A stretch of DNA of 64,000 bases from JANXSF01 sp043745195 (GCA_043745195.1 JAYTTF010000095.1:8478-72477); one strand, 5' to 3'; shown: positions 45,102 through 54,241, numbered from the stretch's first letter. Translations and numbers: made by a program. Notes: generated by a model from the sequence alone, not told the origin.

Positions 45102-46117
45102 TAGGGAATTATACGCGTGTTGGGACGGTGAAGCTCCCGGGCATCACGGCGAATATCGTCCAACCGCATGCGGGTGGCGATAAGAGCGATGAATCCGGCC
45201 ATCCACAAGGGAATGGTAACTACCACAAATAGCAGCGTCGCAAAGCCTGTTGCCGTCGCTCGGTTGATTCCCGATAGCGTGAGTCCAACAATCACCAGCG
45301 CCTGAAAAGATCCGATGTTTCCTGGAGCCTGCGGCGGAATGCTTCCCAGTCGCAACAACACCAATACCACCGCCGCAGCGCCAAACATGCGAGTGGAATC
45401 AAAATACCCGCACATCAGGAAATAAATTGGCCCCATCTGCAATAGCAGGTAGAGCAAACTCAGAATCGCCGAATAGAAGAAAGAAGGTGAATTTCCCATC
45501 GCCTCCAGCGCGTCTGCCAGATGATTCAGCCAGCGTTGCGTTGCATGCTCCGTCTCATCTTTCTGGTTCCGGCGCCTTGCCATTGTCACAAACATAGCAA
45601 CGGCAATCAACAGCAGCATAGTTGCAAGTATCAAGCTGCCCATCAAAAAAATCCGCGGCACACGGATGGTTGTTGCAACCACGATAAAACCCAGAATCAA
45701 CCAGACGCCATCGAAAAGCCTTTCAATCACTACCGATGAGAGTACGACGGGGAAATCCACGCCCGACCATCGGGATTGCAGAAAACAGCGGATCACCTCT
45801 CCTGGTTTGAAGGGTAGAATTTCATTGGCAAACAGTCCGATATAAATTGCCTGAACTGTCTTTCGGATTGGCATTGCCGCAACTGGACTCAGCAGTAGAT
45901 TCCATCTCCAACCCTGTACGACGTAGACGGCGATGTCACAGGCAACAGCAGCAAGGACCCAATACCACTCGGTGCCCCGAATGAGTGCCCATTCTTCTTT
46001 CCAATTTGTCCCTTTGTATACCCAGATCAGGCAGGCAATGGAAACAGCGTAACCAATTGCGGGCCATAACCAGGAAGGGACACCCTGACCTTTAGTCCTT
46101 CGCTGTTCCAATTCCAT
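45101..46117 (-). CDS. Lysylphosphatidylglycerol-synthase-TM / flippase-like membrane protein
   Basis: A 338-residue polytopic membrane protein of the UPF0104 (LPG_synthase_TM) family with about eight hydrophobic helices. Conserved sites are QGWRWNLLLSPV, FANEILPFKPGEVIRCF near 96-112, and the C-terminal glycine loop IPPQAPGNIGSFQALV. These proteins are related to the flippase part of MprF and to glycolipid-related membrane proteins; many lie beside glycosyltransferases. It lies 39 bp downstream of an SDR gene and is followed with a one-base overlap by the PIG-L deacetylase. A role in translocating a lipid-linked sugar is inferred from neighbours. Confidence 0.85.
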   Translation of the reverse strand: MELEQRRTKGQGVPSWLWPAIGYAVSIACLIWVYKGTNWKEEWALIRGTEWYWVLAAVACDIAVYVVQGWRWNLLLSPVAAMPIRKTVQAIYIGLFANEILPFKPGEVIRCFLQSRWSGVDFPVVLSSVVIERLFDGVWLILGFIVVATTIRVPRIFLMGSLILATMLLLIAVAMFVTMARRRNQKDETEHATQRWLNHLADALEAMGNSPSFFYSAILSLLYLLLQMGPIYFLMCGYFDSTRMFGAAAVVLVLLRLGSIPPQAPGNIGSFQALVIVGLTLSGINRATATGFATLLFVVVTIPLWMAGFIALIATRMRLDDIRRDARELHRPNTRIIP

Positions 46118-46156
46118 GCACCCTCATGATAGCGAACCAGTAATGACGCAGTTATT

Positions 46157-47023
46157 TCAAACTGATTTGGTTTTGGGGAAAGTTGCAATGATCTCAGCCA
46201 GCCCCTCTTCCAGTGGCATGCTCGGCTTCCACTGCAGCAGCTCCGCCGCCCGGCTGATATCAGCAAACAAGTCCAGCACTTCGTTCGGCCGTGGGGTGTT
46301 CGTTGATGTTAATGGCTTGGCTTGCCCAATAATCTGGTTCACCAGATTGCCCAACTCTTCCACACTTATTGAATGGCCGCTCCCGGCATTGAACACACCA
46401 ATTGCGCTGCTATCATCCAACACTTTTTCAATCAGACTTACAAGGTCGTTGACATGCAGATAGTCGCGCTTCGGACGGAGATCCATTAGTTGAATAGCAG
46501 GCTTGCTGGGATCAAGCGCCTGACTGATAATTTCCGGGATCAGGAAGTAAGGCTCCTGCCCGGGGCCGTAGATATTGAAAGGGCGCAGAATCACTTGCTG
46601 TACTCCAAAGAAACGCTCATAGGATGTCACCAAATCCTCGCACATCAGCTTGGTGTGACCATAGGGATTGAATGCTTCCAGCGGATGGGCTTCGGTAATG
46701 GGCAGGAACTGCGGACGCCCATAAACATAAGAGCTGATGAAAATCATCCGCGCCTTTTGCCGTCTGCAAAATTCCAGTACGTTGGCCGTACCCAAAACGT
46801 TCACTTCATAAAATCCCAAAGGAGCATTCCAGCTTTCCGGAACAAATGTTTTGGCGGCCAGATGCACCACCTGTCGAACATTGGGGAAATCAAGATTGGC
46901 CCGGGCAATGTCACCCTGTTGGTGCGTCCAAAGCTGCGTCTTGATGCCTCGCAAACGCAACGCAGCGTCTAAGTGGCGGCCCACAAAACCACCGGCCCCA
47001 GTGATCAGAATTTCATCGGACAT
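46157..47023 (-). CDS. NAD-dependent sugar-nucleotide epimerase/dehydratase (extended SDR)
   Basis: A 288-residue extended short-chain dehydrogenase. The NAD motif is GAGGFVGRHL at 9-18, the active-site YxxxK is in NPYGHTKLMCEDL, and the substrate loop RPFNIYGPGQEP and RDYLHVNDLVSL are typical of GalE/GMD/RmlD-like enzymes acting on NDP-sugars. The ATG at 47023 overlaps the 3' end of the nucleotidyltransferase by 11 bp; an upstream open frame to 47059 is not used because it precedes the beta strand. Specific product cannot be assigned. It belongs to the six-gene polysaccharide run 44232-49949. Confidence 0.9.
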   Translation of the reverse strand: MSDEILITGAGGFVGRHLDAALRLRGIKTQLWTHQQGDIARANLDFPNVRQVVHLAAKTFVPESWNAPLGFYEVNVLGTANVLEFCRRQKARMIFISSYVYGRPQFLPITEAHPLEAFNPYGHTKLMCEDLVTSYERFFGVQQVILRPFNIYGPGQEPYFLIPEIISQALDPSKPAIQLMDLRPKRDYLHVNDLVSLIEKVLDDSSAIGVFNAGSGHSISVEELGNLVNQIIGQAKPLTSTNTPRPNEVLDLFADISRAAELLQWKPSMPLEEGLAEIIATFPKTKSV

Positions 47024-47732
47024 CGCGCAGCAGGAAAGGCCGTTTTTCGTCAAATTCATCGATGGCTTTCATGTAGTCATCCACGCGGCCAATGTCCAGC
47101 CAATAGCCGTCAAACGGATTGACATTCACCGGAAGACCCTTTTTTAGAAAATCCGTCATCAGATGATCGAACCCATATTTCACGCCAACAGGAACGTGAT
47201 CCAATACTTTGCGGTTCAGAATGTAGACACCCATGCTCACCAAATAATTCAGCACAGGCTTTTCCTGAAAGCCCGTCAGATTCTTGTTGTCATTGATTTC
47301 CAACACCCCGTAATCAACCATGTGCTTGCGCCGTGATGCAGCGATTGTGAACAGTCGCTGATTCTCAACATGTTCCTGGTACACTTTCTCCAAATCCAGA
47401 TCAGTCAGCACATCGCCGTTCATCAGAATAAAATCGTCCGGCAAATCCGGGATCAATTTCAGCGGACCCACAGTGCTTAGCGGACGATCTTCCAGCGAAT
47501 AATCAATCTTGATTTTCCACTTCGATCCATCGCCGCAAAACGCCCGTATGATTTCCGCCTGATGATTCACAGCCAACGTAACATGGTCAAAGCCGAAAAA
47601 GCCCAATTGACGCAGAATCACTTCCAAAATGGGGTAATCCCCAATCGGCATCAAAGGTTTTGGCAGAACCGTGGTGTAAGGTCGCAGGCGTGTACCAAGT
47701 CCCCCGGCCAATACTACGGCGCGTTTAGACAT
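47013..47732 (-). CDS. Sugar-1-phosphate nucleotidyltransferase
   Basis: A 239-residue NTP_transferase protein lacking the C-terminal beta-helix domain. The nucleotide-binding signature VVLAGGLGTRLRPYTTVLPK at 6-25 and the Asp motif FILMNGDVLTDLD at about 101-113 are clear. KPLMPIGDYPILE is family typical. It makes an NDP-sugar, and the short single-domain form resembles GDP-mannose or heptose/RmlA-like transferases; ADP-, GDP- or dTDP- cannot be decided. It overlaps both neighbours: 11 bp with the SDR downstream, and 8 bp with the LegB-like dehydratase upstream. Its product should feed the two SDRs. Confidence 0.9.
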   Translation of the reverse strand: MSKRAVVLAGGLGTRLRPYTTVLPKPLMPIGDYPILEVILRQLGFFGFDHVTLAVNHQAEIIRAFCGDGSKWKIKIDYSLEDRPLSTVGPLKLIPDLPDDFILMNGDVLTDLDLEKVYQEHVENQRLFTIAASRRKHMVDYGVLEINDNKNLTGFQEKPVLNYLVSMGVYILNRKVLDHVPVGVKYGFDHLMTDFLKKGLPVNVNPFDGYWLDIGRVDDYMKAIDEFDEKRPFLLRDVR

Positions 47733-48720
47733 TGTAGATGCCCTGTTTGTACTTGCTCAAATTCTTCGGCTCCTGAAACCAGGCAGCCGTTCTTCGCAAG
47801 CCTTCTTCCAAACTCACCGAAGGTTCAAACCCTGTGGCATTCTTCAGCTTGCTGTTTTCACACCACAATCGAAATACTTCGCTTGCATCCGGACGAATGC
47901 GCTGCGGATCCTGAATTACCCGCACTGGACGATCCATCACCTTGGCAACCAATTCCACCATATCGCTTACTGATATTTCAAAGCCGGAACCAATGTGGAA
48001 AACCTCACCGGTCCCCTTTTCCATTTCCGCCAGTGAGATGAAGCCGCGGCAAGTGTCCTCAACGAATGTGAAATCGCGAGTGGATTTCAATTCCCCTAAC
48101 TTGATTTCTTCCATGCCTGATGCCACTTGGCTGATTACCGTTGGGATCACCGCGCGTGCCGATTGCCTTGGCCCATAAACATTGAACGGACGCGCAATCA
48201 CCACCGGCAACTCAAACGCATAAAAGAAACTCATCGCCACCGCGTCAGAGGCAATCTTGGTTGCACTATATGGCGATTGCGCGTTCAGGGAATGCTTTTC
48301 ATCAATCGGAACGTACTGCGCCGTTCCGTAGACTTCGCTAGTGGAGGTTTGAATAAAACGCTTCACCCCACTACGTTGCGCCGCCTGGCACATATAGAGT
48401 GTGCCCTTAACGTTCGTATCCACATAGCTATCCGGAGCTTTATAGGAATACGGAATAGGGATCAACGCCGCCAAGTGAAAAACGGTCTCAATATCTTTGG
48501 TGAGATCCAGGCAGAAATGTGCGTCACGGATGTCACCGCTTACCACTTCCACCTGATCCAGATAAGGAGAATCCTCCAGCCAGCCCCAGAAATTGAACGA
48601 ATTGTATTGCACCAGCGCTCGCACCCGGGCACCCTGCGCCACCAGCATTTCCACCAAGTGTGATCCGATGAATCCATCCGCACCGGTCACTAATACTTTT
48701 TGATTTTTTATGTTTGCCAT
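47725..48720 (-). CDS. LegB-like NDP-sugar 4,6-dehydratase (extended SDR)
   Basis: A 331-residue extended SDR with GADGFIGSHLVEMLVAQG at about 13-30 and the diagnostic YNSFNFWGWLEDSP. That stretch, DTNVKGTLYMCQAAQRSG and SPYSATKIASDAVAMSF resemble the LLPSF_EDH_00030 (LegB-type) group. Members dehydrate UDP-GlcNAc or GDP-sugars on routes to legionaminic-acid-like or deoxyamino sugars. The family name is recalled, not searched. The ATG at 48720 gives the compact N-terminus; an in-frame upstream ATG at 48747 is unlikely because it overlaps the end of the GT4 gene. No LegC-like aminotransferase or LegI synthase lies in the window. Confidence 0.85.
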   Translation of the reverse strand: MANIKNQKVLVTGADGFIGSHLVEMLVAQGARVRALVQYNSFNFWGWLEDSPYLDQVEVVSGDIRDAHFCLDLTKDIETVFHLAALIPIPYSYKAPDSYVDTNVKGTLYMCQAAQRSGVKRFIQTSTSEVYGTAQYVPIDEKHSLNAQSPYSATKIASDAVAMSFFYAFELPVVIARPFNVYGPRQSARAVIPTVISQVASGMEEIKLGELKSTRDFTFVEDTCRGFISLAEMEKGTGEVFHIGSGFEISVSDMVELVAKVMDRPVRVIQDPQRIRPDASEVFRLWCENSKLKNATGFEPSVSLEEGLRRTAAWFQEPKNLSKYKQGIYNV

Positions 48721-48743
48721 AATTCTCGTTTTTTTGAAATCAA

Positions 48744-49949
48744 TCAAGTCGGCAATGCCGCAAGTCTGCGTCGCAGAACTTCACTAAATTGCGCTGTATT
48801 CTTTTCCATATCGTAAGCGCGCAAAACTTTTTCACGGGCCAATTCGCCCATCCGCCGCCGGCCCGCAGGATCGGCAATCAAACGCCGCATCACGCTTACT
48901 AATGCTTCTTCGTCAGCAGGGGTGTAAAGCCACCCGTTTTTCTCCTCTTCGACAAGTTCCGGAATTCCAGTAATGCGGGGCGCTACACACGGAATAGCCA
49001 TCGCCATCGCTTCCATCAAAACCACTGGAATGCCTTCGGAAAGACTTGTCAATACAAAAACATCCGCCTCAGAATAAAGGGTCATCAGTCTCTCGCGCGT
49101 AACGCGGCCCTCAAAGGAAACGGTGCCCATTAGATTCAATCGTTTCGCTTCGGCCTCCAGTTCTGCACGATCCGGTCCATCGCCAATGATCACCAGCCGC
49201 GCAGGCGCAGCCAACTTTGCCATGGCCCTTAGCAATAGAAACTGACCCTTTTCCGGCGACAGCCGCCCCACCGTGATTAAGCAAACTTTGGCATTGTCGC
49301 GGAATGGCCGTGCCTGATAATCGGCTACCTCGATTCCAAGAGGCACATGGTCCAGCTTGTCCCAGTTCTTACGTGAACTGGCCAACATTAATTCGTTCAC
49401 GCCATGCTGACTGACAGAACGTAAGAAGGTTGCCGCCTGGATCTTATCGCTTAAATAAGATCCCTTTGGATCGTAGAGTTCACCATAACCGTAGACTCCA
49501 ATGGACATCGTTATAGCCGGAAAACAGCGGCATGCCAGGTAAGTCACAGTGGATGTGAAGCTGGCATGAACGTGCGTTAAGCCATGCTCCTTCATCCATT
49601 GCCCTACCATCAGCCCCTCCAACCAATAGAATATGTGATGGGCTCGTCTTTTGAAGGACCCGGCACCCATTCGCCAAGCCGTGAAAAACGATCCGAAGAA
49701 ACCGCCCGGCTGAGTGAACAGAACTTTCAGCATCCACCACAGAATGGTTGTTAACGGTGTAGCCTTCACAAACCAAGTTCGTTTCGCCTCAGCAAGTTCT
49801 TCCGCACTCAACTCATTAAATGGACGATCCGCGTTCGAGATAGATGCCGTTTCAATCTTCCATCCCAAACGGCGAAGGTACGATATCTCCGCCAGCAAAT
49901 AGTTGTGGTGGACAGCAGGATAAATCCCAATCAAGTAGAGGATGTGCAA
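48744..49949 (-). CDS. GT4-type glycosyltransferase
   Basis: A 401-residue GT-B retaining glycosyltransferase (family GT4). The N-terminal Rossmann half starts HILYLIGIYPAVHHNYL, and the C-terminal half has TVGRLSPEKGQFLLLRAM, VIIGDGPDRAELEAEA and the E-x7-E motif in SEGIPVVLMEAMA. It would build a surface glycan from NDP-sugars made by its neighbours. The start is a TTG at 49949 with AGGAG five bases before it; a TTG at 49979 without a ribosome site also opens the frame. It is the first gene of the polysaccharide run and is 150 bp beyond the subtilisin stop. Confidence 0.88.
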   Translation of the reverse strand: MHILYLIGIYPAVHHNYLLAEISYLRRLGWKIETASISNADRPFNELSAEELAEAKRTWFVKATPLTTILWWMLKVLFTQPGGFFGSFFTAWRMGAGSFKRRAHHIFYWLEGLMVGQWMKEHGLTHVHASFTSTVTYLACRCFPAITMSIGVYGYGELYDPKGSYLSDKIQAATFLRSVSQHGVNELMLASSRKNWDKLDHVPLGIEVADYQARPFRDNAKVCLITVGRLSPEKGQFLLLRAMAKLAAPARLVIIGDGPDRAELEAEAKRLNLMGTVSFEGRVTRERLMTLYSEADVFVLTSLSEGIPVVLMEAMAMAIPCVAPRITGIPELVEEEKNGWLYTPADEEALVSVMRRLIADPAGRRRMGELAREKVLRAYDMEKNTAQFSEVLRRRLAALPT

Positions 49950-50121
49950 CCAGTCTCCTGTGCCACTGGAAGGCCGCAAGTTGCCGGCAGAATTCCCGAG
50001 GTTTGGTCGGCGTTGATTCTCCGCCTTTCCTTAGCCATTTTGACACGGATTTTCCCCTTGCTGCAAGCATCTAGGGGGTTTAACTGAGTCTCTAATTCCG
50101 CCAACAGGCAGTTGGGGTTAG

Positions 50122-52143
50122 TTACCGAGCGACGCCATAGACGCGGAGACGAACGTTGTCGATCTTGCCAACAATGCCGTTCTTCTTTAGGTCGCCGACG
50201 ATAAATTTCCACTTACCCGTAGACGTTTCGCCCCAATGCATGACCGAAGTAAAAGTGTAGTTATTGAAGTCGGCGTTTTCGTCGTTCGGTCTTGTGGGCA
50301 CTTCACTGGTCATGCCGGAAGGAGAGACCAGTTGGAAGGCAAGATCCCCACGTTTGGCGTGTTTCACGTTGAAACTGATTTCGACGTGCTCCACCCGGAG
50401 ACGGGAGGTGGATAGGTCGAACTCAGTAGTAACGAATTCGCTTTCGCTAATGTCGGCACTACCAACAATTTCGGAATCGTTCACCAGTAAAGTGCCCAGG
50501 TTGGTCCAACTGCCGGCCAATGCAAGGGCAGCGCTGACGTTGATCACACCCGCTCCGAACGAGTGGCTGAGGAGGAAATCGCCCCCGTTCTTTACGAACG
50601 GGCTGTCGCCTTCCAGCCCTTCGGCGTTTGCGGTACGCATGAGGATCTCCTTCACGTCGCGATACCCTAGCTTTGGATTGCGTTCCAACAATAGAGCGGC
50701 AGCACCAGAAACCTGGGGGGCCGCTGCGGAGGTCCCATTGAAAGCATCGGTGTAATTCATCGGCGCTTGCGAGGTGGGGAATTCTTTTGCCTTAATGTCA
50801 AAGGCCCCCTGACCCATATTGTTAACAGACCACATCATTTCGGGCGGTGCGGACTCACCTCCGAAAGCGGAGACCGCAACTCCAACGCCGCTTTCCGAAT
50901 AAGAACTCTGCTTACCAAGACGGTTAACCGCACCGACCGCGATGCCAAAACGCGAAGACGAGAATCCATCGTAGCTCTGATTATCACCTTTTTCGCGGCC
51001 GTTTCCGGCCGAAATTACGAAGACGGTGCCAAGGCCATCGCGATTCTTGGTGGCACCATTCGCGAGGCCAGCCAATTGCAGCGAACTGATCCGGCCATCG
51101 GACATACCGTCGTCGACGGGACCCCAGCTATTGCTGGATACGTGGGTGATGATTCCTTCCGGCTGCCAAGCCATCGCCTTCGCATTGGAATCTTCGGCTG
51201 AATCGCCCGCGATCAGGCGAATGCCCATTAAGCCCACTTCCGGTGCAACACCGATTACACCGATGTTGTTAAAGCCAACTGCTCCGGCCAAGCCAGCGCA
51301 ACTGGTGCCGTGGCTGTCCTCGGCTTTGCCGGGTGAGGGGTCTTCGGCGGGGCCGCCATTAAAGTTCGCGTGCAGACCCTGACCCAGGGCATAGGCATTT
51401 GCAGAAAGGTCTTCATGCTTAATGTCCAGTCCGTCGTCAACAATGGTCATGTTGATGCCTTTGCCAGTGGCAATGTCCCATGCATTCCGCATGGAGAGGT
51501 TAAAGGCCGTGCTTTGGAGGTGCCACTGGCGCGGGTAAAGTGGGTCGGTCGGCACCCGCTGCAGAGTTTGACGCTTCTCCATTACCTGGGAAAAGACGGG
51601 TGAAAATTCAAAACCGCCTTGGCGGGAGAGCCAATCGGCGGCGTCAAGTGCCGCGAAGGGGTCGGCATAGGAGACTAGGACCCAGCCTTCGACGAATGAT
51701 TTTTCAAAGGCGAGCGGTTGGGTGCGAGCCAGAGCGGAGGTATTGCCAAGTTCCATCCGAACATGCAGCTTCGCGGTCATGACTCGACGCGCAATGCCAA
51801 GTCTGCGTTCGCGCTCAGCGAGGGGGAGCGCAGCGAGGCGCTCGGCCGAAGGGAGGTCACTAGTGTAGTAAAGGACGGGAGCGAGGGCACTGCGATCCTG
51901 TGCCCAGTTGGCCTGAGCGAAACGACGCGATGATTGGTTGCCGAGACGCACGACGTCGCCGCTGCCCCATTTTTGGCCCTTAGCGGCGGAATTGATACCC
52001 CGACCACTGCGGCTGAATACTTCGTCTTCGGCCAAACGAAGGGTTAGGGGGCGACCACCATCCGAAAAATGATACTCGGTTTGGGCCAGGAGCGCGAGCG
52101 AGGCGAATTGCCCCAGTATGATAGCTGAGAGGAATAATCTCAT
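50122..52143 (-). CDS. Subtilisin-like S8 protease with C-terminal P domain
   Basis: A 673-residue secreted protease. A signal peptide (LFLSAIILGQFASLALLAQ) is followed by a propeptide of about 180 residues. The S8 catalytic domain shows Asp in MTIVDDGLDIKHEDL, His in EDSHGTSCAG, the oxyanion Asn in SSNSWG and Ser in FNGTSAAAPQVSG. A P/homoB domain at the end (VEISFNVKHAKRGDLAFQLV, GKWKFIVGD) resembles proprotein convertases. The ATG at 52143 matches a predicted transcript start about four bases upstream, implying a near-leaderless mRNA. It is the first gene read leftward after the dead formamidase. Confidence 0.9.
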   Translation of the reverse strand: MRLFLSAIILGQFASLALLAQTEYHFSDGGRPLTLRLAEDEVFSRSGRGINSAAKGQKWGSGDVVRLGNQSSRRFAQANWAQDRSALAPVLYYTSDLPSAERLAALPLAERERRLGIARRVMTAKLHVRMELGNTSALARTQPLAFEKSFVEGWVLVSYADPFAALDAADWLSRQGGFEFSPVFSQVMEKRQTLQRVPTDPLYPRQWHLQSTAFNLSMRNAWDIATGKGINMTIVDDGLDIKHEDLSANAYALGQGLHANFNGGPAEDPSPGKAEDSHGTSCAGLAGAVGFNNIGVIGVAPEVGLMGIRLIAGDSAEDSNAKAMAWQPEGIITHVSSNSWGPVDDGMSDGRISSLQLAGLANGATKNRDGLGTVFVISAGNGREKGDNQSYDGFSSSRFGIAVGAVNRLGKQSSYSESGVGVAVSAFGGESAPPEMMWSVNNMGQGAFDIKAKEFPTSQAPMNYTDAFNGTSAAAPQVSGAAALLLERNPKLGYRDVKEILMRTANAEGLEGDSPFVKNGGDFLLSHSFGAGVINVSAALALAGSWTNLGTLLVNDSEIVGSADISESEFVTTEFDLSTSRLRVEHVEISFNVKHAKRGDLAFQLVSPSGMTSEVPTRPNDENADFNNYTFTSVMHWGETSTGKWKFIVGDLKKNGIVGKIDNVRLRVYGVAR

Positions 52144-52153
52144 TATGTCCATT

Positions 52154-52183
52154 ATTATAGACAACTTATGAGCTTACTGGCAA
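52154..52183 (-). promoter_or_regulatory. Sigma70-type promoter abutting the subtilisin start codon
   Basis: On the minus strand, TTGCCA (52178-52183) and TATAAT (52154-52159) are separated by 18 bases. The expected start site lies near 52147, only a few bases before the ATG at 52143, and no Shine-Dalgarno fits between, so translation would be leaderless or nearly so. Confidence 0.65.
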
Positions 52184-52209
52184 TTCCCCCGCGAGTTTGA
52201 CTTCTGGTT

Positions 52210-53445
52210 TTACTTCAATGTCTCCAGCAGAGCCTTGCTGATCTTGGCCACCACGTGGATTTGTGGATCCACCACTTCAGCAATGTCGTATTTGATAGAA
52301 GTTCCAAGAACAATCGCCGATTCGTTGGCTGTCAACTTATAGTCACGTTCTAGCCAACTGGCTAGTAGCTTGTTGCATCGCTTCCGTTAAAGAATTTTGA
52401 ATCCCGGAAGCCATCAGAAATTCGTCGCTTTCCATGCGTGGAGCCTGGGTACTCTTGCCGCGAATTAAATCAACCGTAAATTCCACATCCATAGAGGTCT
52501 CAAGGGCATCTGCATTTAATTCTCCGTCTCCCTGCGGCGCATGTCCGTCACCAACAAACAGCAATGCCCCTTACTGGTTCACAGGCAAATACATGGTTAC
52601 TCCTTCTCGCAAGCCGTTGTAGTCCATGTTGCCCCCGAATGATCCGGGCCAGCCCGTGCGAAAAGCTTGGTTGCTCGCAGGTGCCACAGCCACGCAACCC
52701 AACATCGGTTGCAGCTTCACTCGGAAATTCTTCAGACGATTAGTGGGCTTGGCAAGGGATGCATAGCCCGCTTGCCTGTCCTACTTCCACTCGGCATTAA
52801 AATTATCGTCATATTTGGCGTTTCTGGCATAGTTTGCTGTTAGGACATAAGACGTAATTCTATCCCCACTGCCGGCAGAATCCCGATTCAAACGAATGAG
52901 CTTAAACTTCACCACCAAAGTGTCACCTGGCATAGCACCTTCCACGTAGAACGGCCCAGTTTGTGGATTGCCACCCAATGATCGCCTTGCACCCTTTGAG
53001 TCTCTGCCTCCTGCATCCACCGTCGGTTGCGATTACGGTATCTCCTGGCGACACCCGAAGTTCAGCAGGAATGGTTCCAGTGAAAAGTCTGTGAAACTTT
53101 GTGGGCTCAAAGCGATGGGTCTGCGGAGATGTGCTGGCCAATTTCACCCGACGAGACGCCTTCCAGGTTGATTCCTCGCCCTCTGAACTGACTGTTCCTG
53201 CCATCTCATCGCCCCGCACTTTTCCCCGTGAATTTGGCAATCATTTTGCCGTCTGGGTTAACACCATTGAAGACCAAGACTCGTTTTCAAACGTGCCTTC
53301 TATTTTTAAGTCGTTCATAGACCCGGTAAGCTTAGCTCCATCCACTTTGAATTCCGCCCGCATTGGCGAACCTGCTTCATCAAAACGAACAAGTTTTATT
53401 GACCATGAACTGGAAATCTCAGCAGCGAAGTTGATTGTGGGGTAA
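52210..53445 (-). pseudogene. Decayed acetamidase/formamidase family (FmdA/AmdA) gene with N-terminal beta domain
   Basis: Formamidase homology is spread over several frames: PTKFHRLFTGTIPAELRVSP (53125-53065 region), then DAGGRDSKG, GPFYVEGAMPGDTLVVKFK, the GGNMDYNGLREGVTMYLPV zone, LFVGDGHAPQGDGELNADAL and finally LERDYKLTANESAIVLGTS. Lesions seen are frameshifts near 53275, 53025 and 52358, an in-frame TAG at 52781-52783 (EWK-stop-DRQAGYA) and an in-frame TAA just before GALLFVGDGH. N-terminal to the enzyme is an extra domain (AEISSSWSIKLVRFDEAG) resembling a small lipocalin-like secreted fold. The likely original role was amide hydrolysis with ammonia release. The N-terminal start is not preserved. 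Confidence 0.9.
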
Positions 53446-53553
53446 TAGCGAACAGAACAGTGTTTTTGACATGTACATTCCTAAAAATGCCATACGCACA
53501 CCCAGTCAATTCGTTCTTCCAAATATCGAAAACTCACCACCTTATTATTTCTA

Positions 53554-53582
53554 TTGCCATTGCGCGAATTTCGTGCCATAAT
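53554..53582 (+). promoter_or_regulatory. Sigma70-type promoter placing the start at the AbrB gene ATG
   Basis: TTGCCA (53554-53559) and CATAAT (53577-53582) are spaced 17 bases. A start seven bases beyond the -10 box falls at 53589, which is the A of the ATG itself. With no Shine-Dalgarno before this ATG, a leaderless mRNA is predicted. Confidence 0.65.
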
Positions 53583-53588
53583 CTTTTC

Positions 53589-53846
53589 ATGAGCACCACT
53601 GGAACAGTCATGGTGGATACATCTGGAAGAATGGTAATTCCTTCCAAAATGCGCCAAACATTAGGCATCGAGGGCGGAGGTGAATTAGTGGTAACAATCG
53701 AAAATGGACGATTGCAGCTTTATCCTAAAGCTGCTGGCCGCCAAGCCGCTCGCCAAGCGGTCCGGCAATTGGTTCCCAATGGCGAGTCGCTAGCGGATGA
53801 GCTTTCCGCAGATCGGGAAAACGAAGCCAATCGCGAAGGTGCCTGA
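53589..53846 (+). CDS. AbrB/MazE-fold antitoxin-like DNA-binding protein
   Basis: An 85-residue SpoVT-AbrB protein. The swapped-hairpin DNA-binding domain is at about residues 1-45 (VMVDTSGRMVIPSKMRQTLG, GELVVTIENGRLQLYP), and the tail (GRQAARQAVRQLVPNGESLA) is the typical toxin-binding extension. It would bind the promoter and neutralise the PIN-domain protein encoded by the overlapping gene downstream. The ATG at 53589 is chosen because the domain begins here; a longer open frame to 53460 is not used. Autoregulation through its own leaderless promoter is likely but not shown. Confidence 0.85.
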   Translation: MSTTGTVMVDTSGRMVIPSKMRQTLGIEGGGELVVTIENGRLQLYPKAAGRQAARQAVRQLVPNGESLADELSADRENEANREGA

Positions 53847-54234
53847 GCGGGTGCCGAATCCTGAAGCAATTCTAGACTCTTCCGCCGTCCTCGCGTGGTT
53901 ACAAGAAGAGCGCGGGTCAGACAAGGTGGAGGAGATTCTGGACCGTGCCGCCATTTCTGCGGTCAATGCTACAGAAGTTGTCCATAAACTAATTAATCGT
54001 GGAGCTACTCGGGAAAAGGCCCAGCAGATTCTTGATCAGATGTCCCTTCCCGTTCTTGATTTCACGGAAGCCATGTCTCGAGAATGTGCAGGACTATCTC
54101 ACCACCCGGGTTTAGCGTTAGGAGACCGGGCTTGCCTCGCAACCGGCCTCACTCTGGGAATTCCAGTTTTCACCGCAGACCGCCGATGGGGTGCCCTTGT
54201 CCCGCCCGAAGCCGTTCGGCTTATCCGCTCCTAA
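53839..54234 (+). CDS. PIN-domain ribonuclease (VapC-like toxin)
   Basis: A 131-residue PIN-domain protein. Acidic metal-binding residues lie in AILDSSAVLAWLQEERG near the start, in ATEVVHKLINRG (Glu) and in LALGDRACLATGLTLGIPVF (Asp), followed by TADRRW. The family cleaves RNA, often initiator tRNA or rRNA. A GTG at 53839 overlaps the antitoxin's TGA region; a GTG at 53851 gives a more compact start and an ATG at 53797 a longer one. The pair forms a VapBC-type toxin-antitoxin module next to a pseudogene. Confidence 0.85.
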   Translation: MPERVPNPEAILDSSAVLAWLQEERGSDKVEEILDRAAISAVNATEVVHKLINRGATREKAQQILDQMSLPVLDFTEAMSRECAGLSHHPGLALGDRACLATGLTLGIPVFTADRRWGALVPPEAVRLIRS

Positions 54235-54241
54235 AGCGATT

